From CBDCWT01 sp965223305 (GTDB taxonomy: Bacteria; Planctomycetota; Planctomycetia; Pirellulales; Pirellulaceae), in the NCBI GenBank assembly GCA_965223305.1, contig CBDCWT010000035.1, positions 62,001 through 126,000 on the forward strand: a stretch of DNA of 64,000 nucleotides, written 5' to 3'. This document shows positions 34,481 to 43,252 of this stretch, piece after piece (the first letter of the stretch is position 1; every line of letters starts with the position of its first letter). A model generated the notes under the pieces. It was not told the DNA's origin, did not search any database, and was given only the letters and a program-made list of their open reading frames with translations. A program made the position numbers and the translations under genes.

Positions 34481-35389
34481 CTACGAAGTTGGTTCTGCCA
34501 GCAGCGCTTCTCGTGCTGACTCTAGGTCCGCGAGTTGATCGGGCGAAGGTTGGGGTGGTTGAAGGTTGAGATCCTGAATTCGGCTGGCGATGATGTCTGC
34601 GATGGCCGCACGGGCGAACCACTTGCGGTCAGCGGGAATCACATACCAGGGGGCATTTTTCGTGCTGGTGGCGCTGAGCATCTCTTCGTAGGCAGTCTGG
34701 TAGTCGTTCCAGAAACCCCTTTCTCTCAAGTCCGCGGCTGAGAACTTCCAGTGCTTCTCTGGGTTGTTCAATCGTTCGAGGAATCGTTCGCGTTGTTCCG
34801 CTTTCGAGACGTTGAGAAAGAACTTGATGATGGTGACGTCGTCTCCGGCGGCGATCGCTTCGAACTGATTGATGTCCAGGTAGCGCGCTTGCCACAATTT
34901 TTCGAGCGGTTGGTCGGCGACCCGTGATGGGAGGAACTGCTTTTCCAGAAAAGCCGGATGAACGCGCACGACGAGCACTTCTTCGTAGTAGGATCGATTG
35001 AAGATAGCAATCCGTCCTCGCGCGGGCATTCTTCTCATGGGTCGCCACAAGAAGTGGTGGAGACGCTCTTCATCGTTGGGCGCTTTGAATGCGTGCACAT
35101 CGACCCCTTGTGGATTCACGCCTGACATCACGTGTTTGATGGCGCCGTCTTTTCCGGCAGCGTCGAGTGCCTGCAGAATGATGAGCACCGCGTGTTGCGA
35201 GTTAGCCCACAGCAGACTTTGCGCTTCGGCCAGGTCAGAAATGTCTTCTAGCAGGGCTTCTCGCGCCTGCTTCTTGCTCTTGAGTCCTGCGGTGTAGGCG
35301 GGGTCGAAGTCGGCTAGCTGCACCGAGCTCCCTGGCTTCACAAGAAAGGCGGCATGATCCAGTTTGTGGGCTTTTTGCTGTTTTTTCAT
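34481..35389 (-). CDS. Polyphosphate kinase 2 family protein
   Basis: 302 residues from ATG 35389 (MKKQQKAHKLDH), with AAGGCT upstream; a longer frame continues into a repeat. PPK2 enzymes move phosphate between polyphosphate and nucleoside mono- or diphosphates in the cytoplasm. Seen motifs: Walker A LQALDAAGKDGAIKHV near residue 70, lid-region FLWRPMRRMPARGRIAIFNRSYYEEVLVVRVHP, and IIKFFLNVSKAEQRERFLERL. One PPK2 domain is present, consistent with class I or III; I cannot choose between AMP and ADP as the preferred acceptor. It converges with nothing close; the downstream gap is full of repeats. Confidence 0.88.
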   Translation of the reverse strand: MKKQQKAHKLDHAAFLVKPGSSVQLADFDPAYTAGLKSKKQAREALLEDISDLAEAQSLLWANSQHAVLIILQALDAAGKDGAIKHVMSGVNPQGVDVHAFKAPNDEERLHHFLWRPMRRMPARGRIAIFNRSYYEEVLVVRVHPAFLEKQFLPSRVADQPLEKLWQARYLDINQFEAIAAGDDVTIIKFFLNVSKAEQRERFLERLNNPEKHWKFSAADLRERGFWNDYQTAYEEMLSATSTKNAPWYVIPADRKWFARAAIADIIASRIQDLNLQPPQPSPDQLADLESAREALLAEPTS

Positions 35390-35449
35390 CGTAGCCTTCC
35401 TGATGGGATGGGTTTGGCAGGCGAAAGCAGGCGAATTCGTCGCATCTTC

Positions 35450-35524
35450 CGTAATCCGAAGCGTCAGCGAGGGGAAGTTGGTGTACCAACGCAAGCCAGT
35501 CCCTCGCTGACGCTTCGGGTTACG
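35450..35524. repeat. Hairpin repeat, GCGTAAGCGAGGGA family
   Basis: Arms CCGAAGCGTCAGCGAGGGG and CCCTCGCTGACGCTTCGGGT around a spacer with GGTGTACC; related to 6308, 6507, 14559 and 14661. It lies upstream of the PPK2 start. The rest of 35390-35730 holds no recognised gene. Confidence 0.75.
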
Positions 35525-35730
35525 ATGGAGCCGGAGGCCGGGAAAATGGCCACTTCAGAGACACCTTCCGGTCACCCTCGATCTCCTGGTCTGCCGCTTT
35601 CATGCTAGCTGCTCGCACGGTCGGGCGACACAACCGCGGACGATTTCCGCCAGTGGCGTTTCAACCTGCAAGATCCGGGCTTGATTTTCCGATGATGTAT
35701 GACGGCCTGTGATTGGGCAAGGGAGCTTTT

Positions 35731-36483
35731 ATGCAATCGAGTGAGGAACAGCTGGAAGGCGTCTGCCGCATGGAAAAGTTAGGCATCTATGAATACGTGG
35801 CGGTGATGGTCCCGGGAGTTGCTTTCTTGTTCGGGCTGGGAGTGATGCTGCCGGACACCAATGCGTTGCTCCATCTGGTGCTGTTACCACGAGATTTGGG
35901 CACGGCCACAGTACATCTGGTGCTGGCGTTCGCGGTGGGGCACATGTTGCAGGTCGTAGGACAACTCCTGCACGAATACTATTGGGCTGACTTCGGCGGC
36001 CTACCGACCGACTGGCCAGTCACGCGCGAGCACGGAGAGCTCTCGGCCGACCACCAGGAGCTGATCTTCACTGCCTTGGAGCGACCGCCTACAGCAGAGC
36101 TGGTTGAGTGGCGGCGTGCGATCGCCACGGCGCGTACTTTGGTAACGGCGAGTGGTTTTTCCCGACGGCTCGAGAGTTTTCAGGCGAACTACGGAATGTT
36201 CCGCAGTTTGGCGGTGGCGGCGCTGGCGCTGTTGTTTGTGACTCCTTGGTCGAACCTGGCTCTGCTGATAGTACTGCCGTTGTTCTGCTCGCTACTAGCC
36301 GTCTCCTTGCTGGGGATGCATCGTTTTGGCGTTCACTACGCCCGGGAGCTATTTGCTGCGGTCCGCGCCTGGAGCCATGCTCGTGCGGAAAGCGGCCCGG
36401 CCAAGTCGGCTGTGCCGGCGGCCAGTGAGGAGAAGTTGGGAGTCTATCCGCCTCGCGCGGCGATTCGCAGGGCGGCAGCCTGA
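35731..36483 (+). CDS. Membrane protein of unknown function
   Basis: 250 residues from ATG 35731, with AAGGGA 7 bases upstream; a TTG at 35713 is also in frame. Hydrophobic segments: YVAVMVPGVAFLFGLGVML, VHLVLAFAVGHMLQVVG, and a pair near 165-205 (LAVAALALLFVTPW and LALLIVLPLFCSLLAVSLL), giving about four helices. A soluble loop of some 80 residues sits between the second and third. The C-terminal tail is basic and Ala-rich. I do not recognise a family. It is alone between repeats and the sigma/kinase pair. Confidence 0.7.
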   Translation: MQSSEEQLEGVCRMEKLGIYEYVAVMVPGVAFLFGLGVMLPDTNALLHLVLLPRDLGTATVHLVLAFAVGHMLQVVGQLLHEYYWADFGGLPTDWPVTREHGELSADHQELIFTALERPPTAELVEWRRAIATARTLVTASGFSRRLESFQANYGMFRSLAVAALALLFVTPWSNLALLIVLPLFCSLLAVSLLGMHRFGVHYARELFAAVRAWSHARAESGPAKSAVPAASEEKLGVYPPRAAIRRAAA

Positions 36484-36769
36484 TACTGCGAATCCGCTCG
36501 CGACTGCTCCATTTCTGCTATATCGGCGGCTTGGCAGGTTCCGATCACGCGCTGCGCTGACCGTGGGGTTGTCGGCGTCTTGGCCATGACAATCGTCATG
36601 ACTTTCCATGGCGATGCTCGACGAATCACCTCGGCATTGTCGTACATCGCCTGGCAACTCGTGTACGGTGATAGGCTGCGGGTGCTCCGAAGTCTGTAGC
36701 GGTGTTTCGGGATGGGCGGGCGCCGTCTTTCGCATCCGATAGGTTTGTGGAATCGGTCTCCGTTGTGCC

Positions 36770-36797
36770 TTGAATGGGTCAGCCAGAAGGCTAGGAT
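36770..36797 (+). promoter_or_regulatory. Candidate promoter for the sigma factor/kinase pair
   Basis: TTGAAT and TAGGAT with a 16-bp spacer, about 42 bp before the GTG at 36839. No gene lies in 36484-36838. Confidence 0.4.
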
Positions 36798-36838
36798 GAA
36801 GGTCTTGATCTCGTCTTGTCTATGGTGGTTGGAACACA

Positions 36839-37453
36839 GTGACAGAACAAGACTCGTCAATGACCGCGCCTGCAGAGCTAAGCGGGATATCTGATCGTTC
36901 CCTGTTGCGGAGGTTTCGCGGCGGTGAGGAGGATGCTGCTACCGCGCTCTACCTGCGATATGCGCAGCGGCTGCATGTGTTGGCGGAGACAAAGACGGGG
37001 ACTGATCTGGCGACTCGTGTGGATGCGGACGGCATCGTGCAATCGGTGTTTCGCACTTTCTTTCGGCGGGTAGCTGACGGTCAATACGACGTTCCCGACG
37101 GCGAGCAATTGTGGAAACTTTTCTTAGTAATCGCGCTCAACAAGATTCGGGATACGGCGTCTCATCATCGTGCCAAAAAAAGAGATGTGGGTCGGACCCA
37201 GTCGATCGACCAGCGGGGGCACGCTGTGCGCCAAGCTGACGGAACCGATACGGAAGCCGTGGCCATTCTACGGATGACTATTGACGAGTTGCTGGAAGCC
37301 ATGCCGCAGTCGCAACGTGAAATCGTGGTCTTGAGGATCGAAGGCCACGAAGTCACAGAGATCGCCAAACGAACGCAACGTTCGTTGCGTTCGGTGGAAC
37401 GATTGTTGCAAAAGTTTCGTCGAGATTTGCACGAATTAATCCACCAGGAGTGA
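36839..37453 (+). CDS. ECF-type RNA polymerase sigma factor
   Basis: 204 residues from GTG 36839; an ATG at 36860 is an alternative. Region sigma-2 runs about 20-95 (SLLRRFRGGEEDAATALYLRYAQ, then DADGIVQSVFRTFFRR). Region sigma-4 runs about 140-195 (LEAMPQSQREIVVLRIEG, then the helix-turn-helix VTEIAKRTQRSLRSVERLLQKFRRDL). It directs RNA polymerase to an unknown regulon. The gene overlaps the kinase gene by four bases (GTGA). Planctomycetes have many ECF factors coupled to Ser/Thr kinases in this way, and phosphorylation of the sigma factor by its kinase is known in some ECF groups; that it applies here is inference. Confidence 0.88.
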   Translation: MTEQDSSMTAPAELSGISDRSLLRRFRGGEEDAATALYLRYAQRLHVLAETKTGTDLATRVDADGIVQSVFRTFFRRVADGQYDVPDGEQLWKLFLVIALNKIRDTASHHRAKKRDVGRTQSIDQRGHAVRQADGTDTEAVAILRMTIDELLEAMPQSQREIVVLRIEGHEVTEIAKRTQRSLRSVERLLQKFRRDLHELIHQE

Positions 37454-40400
37454 GTTCTTGCGGCAATGACACCATGCAGCTCGAACTAGAAAATGTCGTC
37501 GAGGCGTTCGAACGTGCGCGGACCAGCTCAGCGGACGTTGACCTTCGCGACTACCTACCGGGCCGCGGGCATCCGCAGTATACGGATATCGTCGTTGAGT
37601 TGATTCGAGCGGATCTGGAGTTCTCGTATCAGGAAAGCCGACCAAGATCGCTGGCGAACTACCTCGAGGAATTCCCGGATGTCCGCCGGGATCACCACGC
37701 TCTAGCGCAGGTTGCCTTCGAGGAATACCGTCTTTCGGTTAAGGCGGGTGTCCACCGCTCGCCTCGGGAGTATGCCCAGCAGTACCAGATTGACACTTCG
37801 GCTTGGCCGTCTTGGAGCGGCAGTTGCCTGGACGATCCCGTGGCTGCAGCGCAGGACGAGTTGAATTCGACGATTCCCTCTGAGGAATTCCCGAGTGCTG
37901 CTGGTGGTTTTCCGGATGTCGGCGCGAAGCTTGGTGACTTCGAGTTGATTGATGAACTAGGGCGCGGCGCGTTCGGCAGGGTGTTCTTAGCGCGGCAGGG
38001 TGAGCTCGCCGACCGGCCGGTCGCCCTTAAGGTCACGATCGAGCCAAACGCGGAGCCTCAGCGGCTGGCTGAGCTCCAGCACACGAATATCGTTCCTATC
38101 TACTCGTTGCACCAGGTAGGGTCCTTACAGGCGGTCTGCATGCCGTTCTCCGGCTCCGCAACCCTGGCCGACGTACGCCGCCGCTTGTGGCGTGCCGGCT
38201 CGCGGCCCACCTCGGGCCGCGAGCTCATCTCAGCCGTTCTGGATCAGCGCGCGTCGGTTGCGGCAGACGCGCAGGGCGTTATCGCTGCGACTGTCGAGCC
38301 TTCGGTGACTCGCGATCTGCTCGCCGAGATGAGCTACCAGGATGCTGTGGCCTGGATCGCCGCCCGCGTTGCAGACGGTTTGGCGCACGCCCACGAGCGT
38401 GGCGTGATCCACCGGGACTTGAAGCCGGCTAACATCTTGGTCAGCGACGACGGGCTGCCTCTTATTCTGGACTTCCATTTGTCTGTGTTGGCCACCAATC
38501 GGGGCACTGATGCGGCGATGGTCGGGGGCACACTCCCCTACATGGCTCCCGAGCATATCGAAACGATTCGGTCAGGTGGCACAGTCGATCTGACCAGCGA
38601 CATCTACGCGCTGGGCGTGATTCTCTTCGAGTTGCTGACCGGTCGCAGCCCGTTTCCACTCCGCCGCGGATCTTTGGAGCAGGTGGTCAGCCAGATGTTG
38701 GCTGACCGCGCCCGGCCAGCTCGCTCGATCCGGCAGGACAACCCACAGGTGTCGCCCGACCTAGCGGCGATCACCGCCCATTGCCTTCAAGCCGACTGTC
38801 GCCAGCGGTATTCTTCTGCTCGACAGTTGCAGACCGATTTGGAACGGCACTTGAAGGACCTTCCGCCCCGTTACGCACCCGGCTATTCGGTGCGCGAACG
38901 GGCCCGCAAGTGGATAAGGCGACATCCTCGTGTTGCCTCCGGAACGACGATCGCTATCTGCATCTCGGTCGTGCTTGCCGCCTTGGTCACCGGCTTGGTC
39001 GCCCGTAGCCATCAGCTGGCTCGCGCCGCGGCGCGTGATACCGTGCGTCAATTCTCTGGGAACCTTGCGACTGCCCGCGCCCCGCTGGCTTCTGTGCAGG
39101 TCGATTTCGGTTCGTTGACCCAAGCGATTGAGGACGGTCGTGAGCTGCTCGCAGGTCACGGCGCCTCGAACTCTGACCGCTGGCAGAACGAACCGCCTTG
39201 GACCCTGCTCGATGCTGCGGCTCAGCAGCGCTACGAGGAGCAGATCGCCGAGCTGCGATATCTGGTCGCGGCGGGTTGTATCCGAGCTGCCGAGCGTGTG
39301 GACGCTCCGCTTGAATCCGCGCGATTTCTCGACGAGGCGGAGTCGTTGATCCAGTTGGCCGCCGGTCATTTCCCATCCACACCCCGCGCTCTACTGCTGC
39401 TGCACGCGCGCCTCGCAGCGCGCCGCGGCCAAGCGGAGACGGCGCAGTCGCTGCGTGATCAGGCGGAGGAGACGGAGTTGCCGACGCAGTTCGAACGGTA
39501 TTTGCAGGCCCTTTCAGTCCGGTCCAATGATGTTGATGAGGCCTTGTTGGAACAGCTGATGGAAGAGTCGTCTGACAGCGCCTTGCTGTGGCTGGTGCGT
39601 GGCAACCTGCAGCAGAGTAAGCGGCGGTTGGATCTGGCGGAAGCCAGCTACACTGCCAGTATCGCCGTGGCCCCGGATATGTTGTGGGCTCGTTTTTTCC
39701 GTGGCAATGTTCGTTTCATGGACCATCGCTTTGGTGAGGCGCAGGAGGACTTCGACGCTGTACTCCGCCAGCGAGTCGACTGGCCTCCGGCGCTTTTTGG
39801 CCGCTCCTTAGCCTTGCAGGCACAAGGCGAGATCGAAGCAGCAGTGGCGGACATGACCTCTGCTATCGAGCACGGGGCAACCGAGACGCGGATCTACTTT
39901 AAACTCTCCCAGCTACTCAGGCAGCAGGGGGATCTAATCGGCGCCCGGCGCGCCCGGGCTCTGGGGCTCAAGTTGACGCCAACCGATTTCGCCAGCTGGA
40001 TGGCCCGTGGAGTTCAACAACTGTCCTCTTCTCCGGTCAAAGCCCTGCAGGACTTCCAGCGGGCCGCCAGCCTCAAACCGGCGTCGCCCGAGCCGTGGAT
40101 GAACATAGCTTCGGCCTATGCCAAGAAGTTGGAGGACGATCGGAAAGCAGTTGAAGCCATGGATCAGGTCATCGCCTTGAGTCCTCCCAGCCCGAAGGCG
40201 CTGGCGACACGAGGCGTCTTGCTCGCCAGGTTGGGACGACGAGAGGAGGCTCACCGCGACGCACACCAAGCGTTGGAGCTGGACCAGCGGGCCAATACGG
40301 CCTACCGGGTCAGTGGAATCTTCGCCCAAACGTCGCAGCTGGAGGAAGGGGATGCAGGGGTCGCGCTCCGCTTGCTAAAGCAGGCGGCTGCGCAGGATCC

Positions 40401-40560
40401 ACCGCTAGTGCTGCACTACTTGGCCGTCGATCCTGATTGGGAGCCGCTCCGCGCGAACCCACAGTTCCGTGAACTGGTTCGCCGCCTGGCGGATCTCCAA
40501 TCCCCTCCCGCAGGCGACGAGCAAGATGGAGAGAGCGTCTATCCGCGAGAGGATGTCTAG
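37450..40560 (+). CDS. Membrane Ser/Thr protein kinase with TPR repeats
   Basis: 1036 residues from GTG 37450 (ATG 37474 is an alternative). Kinase domain about 158-475: glycine loop LGRGAFGRVF, lysine in VALKVT, catalytic HRDLKPAN (about 320), APE loop MAPEHIE. The metal-binding DFG appears as DFH (LILDFHLSV, about 340), so the Gly is His. One membrane helix lies near 497-522 (IAICISVVLAALVTGLVA), so the kinase faces the cytoplasm. The outer half (690-1010) has tetratricopeptide-like repeats such as LARFFRGNVRFMDHRFGEAQEDF-like and ALATRGVLLARLGRREEAHRDA. Co-translated with the sigma factor. The TAG stop is provided by the 180-bp element copy C. Confidence 0.88.
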   Translation: MSSCGNDTMQLELENVVEAFERARTSSADVDLRDYLPGRGHPQYTDIVVELIRADLEFSYQESRPRSLANYLEEFPDVRRDHHALAQVAFEEYRLSVKAGVHRSPREYAQQYQIDTSAWPSWSGSCLDDPVAAAQDELNSTIPSEEFPSAAGGFPDVGAKLGDFELIDELGRGAFGRVFLARQGELADRPVALKVTIEPNAEPQRLAELQHTNIVPIYSLHQVGSLQAVCMPFSGSATLADVRRRLWRAGSRPTSGRELISAVLDQRASVAADAQGVIAATVEPSVTRDLLAEMSYQDAVAWIAARVADGLAHAHERGVIHRDLKPANILVSDDGLPLILDFHLSVLATNRGTDAAMVGGTLPYMAPEHIETIRSGGTVDLTSDIYALGVILFELLTGRSPFPLRRGSLEQVVSQMLADRARPARSIRQDNPQVSPDLAAITAHCLQADCRQRYSSARQLQTDLERHLKDLPPRYAPGYSVRERARKWIRRHPRVASGTTIAICISVVLAALVTGLVARSHQLARAAARDTVRQFSGNLATARAPLASVQVDFGSLTQAIEDGRELLAGHGASNSDRWQNEPPWTLLDAAAQQRYEEQIAELRYLVAAGCIRAAERVDAPLESARFLDEAESLIQLAAGHFPSTPRALLLLHARLAARRGQAETAQSLRDQAEETELPTQFERYLQALSVRSNDVDEALLEQLMEESSDSALLWLVRGNLQQSKRRLDLAEASYTASIAVAPDMLWARFFRGNVRFMDHRFGEAQEDFDAVLRQRVDWPPALFGRSLALQAQGEIEAAVADMTSAIEHGATETRIYFKLSQLLRQQGDLIGARRARALGLKLTPTDFASWMARGVQQLSSSPVKALQDFQRAASLKPASPEPWMNIASAYAKKLEDDRKAVEAMDQVIALSPPSPKALATRGVLLARLGRREEAHRDAHQALELDQRANTAYRVSGIFAQTSQLEEGDAGVALRLLKQAAAQDPPLVLHYLAVDPDWEPLRANPQFRELVRRLADLQSPPAGDEQDGESVYPREDV

Positions 40561-40737
40561 CCCGAATAATTCATGAGCGATCTGCTGCGAGGTCGTAAGT
40601 CCATCCGTGGCTTCGTCATGCTTCACAATTCTCCCTCGACGTATTGCTTCAATACGCCTGCGGAAGAATTGCTCGCCTTCCTTGCCACGAACGTACTTAC
40701 AACCTCTCGCCACGATCTTCATGAATAATCCGGGCTA
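40558..40737. mobile_element. 180-bp TA-flanked palindromic element, copy C
   Basis: Ends TAGCCCGAATAATTCATGA and TCATGAATAATCCGGGCTA. It differs from copies A and B at one base of the left arm (AATAATTC for AATTATTC) and carries A at the position where B has C. The insertion lies in the TAG stop of the kinase gene; deleting element plus TA leaves GTCTAGCCA, still a stop. Palindrome centre about 40648. Confidence 0.85.
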
Positions 40738-41343
40738 GCCAGTCGCTCCGCAGTCGCCCTCAACGCCGGCCTACTTTCCCCCCCTCATCCGGCCTTCGGC
40801 CACCTTCTCCCCCGGGGGGAGTCCGCGGGCACGGCTTGCCTTTTTGTGCTGAGCGTCATCGCAGCGCCTGCCGGAACGGCGCGGCGGAGAAATCGTGCGC
40901 TCACGGAAAACATCTGGCGCCGCTTGTTACGGCCTACTTCTCTTTCTTCACTCTCCCCTCGGGGAGAGTCGGCCCGAAGGGCCGGTGAGGGGGAGCACGA
41001 TTCGGGGCGATTACTCCGGGGCTCCCCGGACGCTGCGCGTCCTCCCGCGCGCGGGAGGGTTAGGTGGATGCAAAAGCTGCACGACCTCCCGGCGGGGGAG
41101 AAGGGACTTTGGTAGCGCCCAGCGGCCGATATAAAGCTTCCTTTCCGTAGGTACTTGAAACAATCCGGCACCCTCGCACTAATAATAGCTATAAAAACCA
41201 TGGATTTTATTTGCGTAGGGTCGAAACACGGCATAGGTTTTTGATGGCAACGCTTATGAGACGACTGACCAACTGAGCTTCCGGGTGATCGCCTGTCTTG
41301 CCGTCGCTCGGATGACGCCGCCGCCCGCAGCGAGGCAGAAGTC
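40738..41343. other. Intergenic region with CTCTCCCC-type repeats; no gene seen
   Basis: About 600 bp. Two copies of a repeat also present at 34129 occur in opposite orientation: CATCCGGCCTTCGGCCACC (40785 on) and CTCGGGGAGAGTCGGCCCGA (40959 on). Near 41185 an AT-rich stretch AATAATAGCTATAAAAACC may contain the promoter of the matrixin-like gene, but no -35 box is convincing. Confidence 0.55.
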
Positions 41344-42663
41344 ATGGCTGGATCGCCCGTGAAGCTCTCTTCATTTGGCTCACGCCGCCACCTGGGTTTG
41401 GAGGCGTTGGAGAGCCGCTATCTCCTCGCCGCTTCGCCGGTGATGGACAGTCCGCCGACCGAAGTGCACCACCAGCCGGAGTTGACGATCAGCTTCGCGC
41501 CGGATGGCACCGACATTTCTGGCGCCCGCAATCGCTTGCACGCGACTCTGGGAGCCGATGTGGACGTCGAGGAGTGGCAGGCGGCCATTCTGCGTGCTTT
41601 CCACACCTGGGTGCAGCACATCGATCTGGAGGTGCGTTCGGTCTCTGACTCCGGCCAAGCGTTTGGGAGTCTCGGTGCAGAGGCCCCGGCGTCTGGGTTC
41701 GGCGACGTGCGGATCGCGGCAATCCCTATGTCGGCCGATGTGATCGCCATGTCCGTGCCGTTTCATCCGCATGCTGATGACAGTTGGGCTGGTGACATCT
41801 TGTTCAACAGTCGGGTTGAGTTTGGCTCGGCTGAGGAGGTTTTTCGTGTCGCGCTCCATGAAGCAGGGCACGTACTCGGCCTGTCGCACAGTGACGATCC
41901 CCTTTCGCCGATGCATAGTCACGGTGGTTTGGGCGAGCCAGAGCTGAGCGGGGATGACGTGGCGGAGTTACGAGCACTCTTCACTTCATCGTTTGAAGAG
42001 CACTCCGAGCCGCCCACTGGCCCCGGCTACGAGGATGCCGTTGATTTGATCTACGCGAGTCACGTTGACCCGCTAGACGATCATCACGAGCACAACGGGC
42101 ACGACGATCACGAGTGGACTCAGGCAGCCGGACGACAGGGACCCGCAGCGGTCATTTTCTCTGGTTATGTCGATCAGGAGACGGCGGTGCAACTCCATAC
42201 GCTGGAGGTAGCAACGACTCAGCTCTACGATTTTTCGCTGGTGTTGCCGTTCCAGAGCGACGGCTTGGCCGAGCTCAAGGCGACGTTCTACAACTCCCAC
42301 GGTGACGTCGTCCTGCAGCTCTCGCCGGAAGCAAGCTGGCATACGGTGCTGCTCGGCCCGGGAAGCTATACCGTAGAGTTCCGGCTGTTGGACAATGGCG
42401 CCGAAGCGGGAGTGGACTTTGCGTTGCGGGAGCGCCAGCTGGCTCAGTACCTAGGGCCCGAAGTCGTGGATCCTTCTGGATCACCCATCACGCCCTGCAT
42501 CGAGGGTCCTGGCGAGTTCTGTTATCCGGACGAAATCTACTCGTGGGCTCTCTACATCTGGGTTGACGACGAGCTAGAGCCGTCACCCGCTGAGTCGGAT
42601 TCGCCGTCTTGGGACTGGTGGACCTGGTATACCGATCTGTTCCTGGCCGGCCCAGATGCCTAG
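41344..42663 (+). CDS. Matrixin-like zinc metalloprotease with the LE-x-LE-x-R-x-LL motif
   Basis: 439 residues. The N-terminus has GLEALESRYLLAASP at about 19-33, the same motif as at 33770 and 54244. The catalytic domain lies at about 45-215, with RVALHEAGHVLGLSHSDDP near 170, the HExxHxxGxxH zinc site of metzincins, followed by LSPMHSHGG as Met-turn. Before it, ILRAFHTWVQHIDLEV and ADVIAMSVPFHPHADDSWAGDI resemble matrixin strands. A His/Asp-rich linker (DDHHEHNGHDDHE) follows near 240, then a PPC-like beta domain (260-380) and an acidic tail. It is likely an extracellular or surface protease. Confidence 0.85.
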   Translation: MAGSPVKLSSFGSRRHLGLEALESRYLLAASPVMDSPPTEVHHQPELTISFAPDGTDISGARNRLHATLGADVDVEEWQAAILRAFHTWVQHIDLEVRSVSDSGQAFGSLGAEAPASGFGDVRIAAIPMSADVIAMSVPFHPHADDSWAGDILFNSRVEFGSAEEVFRVALHEAGHVLGLSHSDDPLSPMHSHGGLGEPELSGDDVAELRALFTSSFEEHSEPPTGPGYEDAVDLIYASHVDPLDDHHEHNGHDDHEWTQAAGRQGPAAVIFSGYVDQETAVQLHTLEVATTQLYDFSLVLPFQSDGLAELKATFYNSHGDVVLQLSPEASWHTVLLGPGSYTVEFRLLDNGAEAGVDFALRERQLAQYLGPEVVDPSGSPITPCIEGPGEFCYPDEIYSWALYIWVDDELEPSPAESDSPSWDWWTWYTDLFLAGPDA

Positions 42664-42677
42664 TTAGGGTGACGACG

Positions 42678-42837
42678 ATCAGCCGGCATGCGTTAGCATC
42701 CGGTTTGTTGGAAACCGTGGGCTAACGCCCAGCGGCTGATGTAGTGGGATTCTGCTTGGTCACTGGGTGACGACGATCAGCCGTAATGCGTTAGCATCCG
42801 GTTTGTTGGAACCATGGGCTAACGCCCAGCGGCTGAT
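42678..42837. repeat. Two GCGTTAGC-family palindromes in a 98-bp tandem
   Basis: Copies 42678-42740 and 42776-42837. Arms: ATCAGCCG..ATGCGTTAGC..CGGTTT and AACC..GGGCTAACGC..AGCGGCTGAT. Their stems pair well apart from short bulges. The rest of 42664-43252 holds no gene apart from the pepN promoter. Confidence 0.8.
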
Positions 42838-43138
42838 TTGGCGCGTAGTTTGGTGGACGGCCGCAGCAGCGCAGGCTCGGCGGGAAACGGTCCACTCGCA
42901 CTAGCGTTTGCCTCCCCTGTCGTTCGGCCCCGCAGTCCTACGCGTTTCCCACCGGAGCCTGGCCACGGATTGGGTACCGGCGAGGCCCACGGCGTCCAGC
43001 TTTGTATAAGAAGGCAGCAGAGGTGGGGGGGGGTCGGAACAGGCGACCTAAGAAAGTGCGTCCCCTGCTGCCTTGCTCTTCTGTGTACTTTCCATCCAAC
43101 AACAAGAGCGATAAACACCCGGGGCACCCGCCACGCTT

Positions 43139-43167
43139 TTGACGAGAATTCGGAAATTGTCGATTAT
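43139..43167 (+). promoter_or_regulatory. Candidate promoter for pepN
   Basis: TTGACG and GATTAT with a 17-bp spacer, about 85 bp before the GTG start; an overlapping TATAGT would need a 20-bp spacer. Confidence 0.4.
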
Positions 43168-43252
43168 AGTGGCCCGCGATCGTGATCGATGGTTGTCGGC
43201 AGTGTCGCGAAGTGGGAGAACGACAGCTGGGTACTCGACTTAAGGAGAGACT

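Noticed and set aside
38761..39369. Minus-strand frame of 202 codons
   Set aside because: Antisense to the kinase gene, which has full motif support.
40405..40722. 105-codon minus-strand frame through element copy C
   Set aside because: Arises because copy C lost the TAA of the element frame; the extension is antisense to the kinase gene.
42664..43252. Rho-independent terminators in the palindromes
   Set aside because: Stems are not followed by a T-run, so intrinsic termination is not supported.
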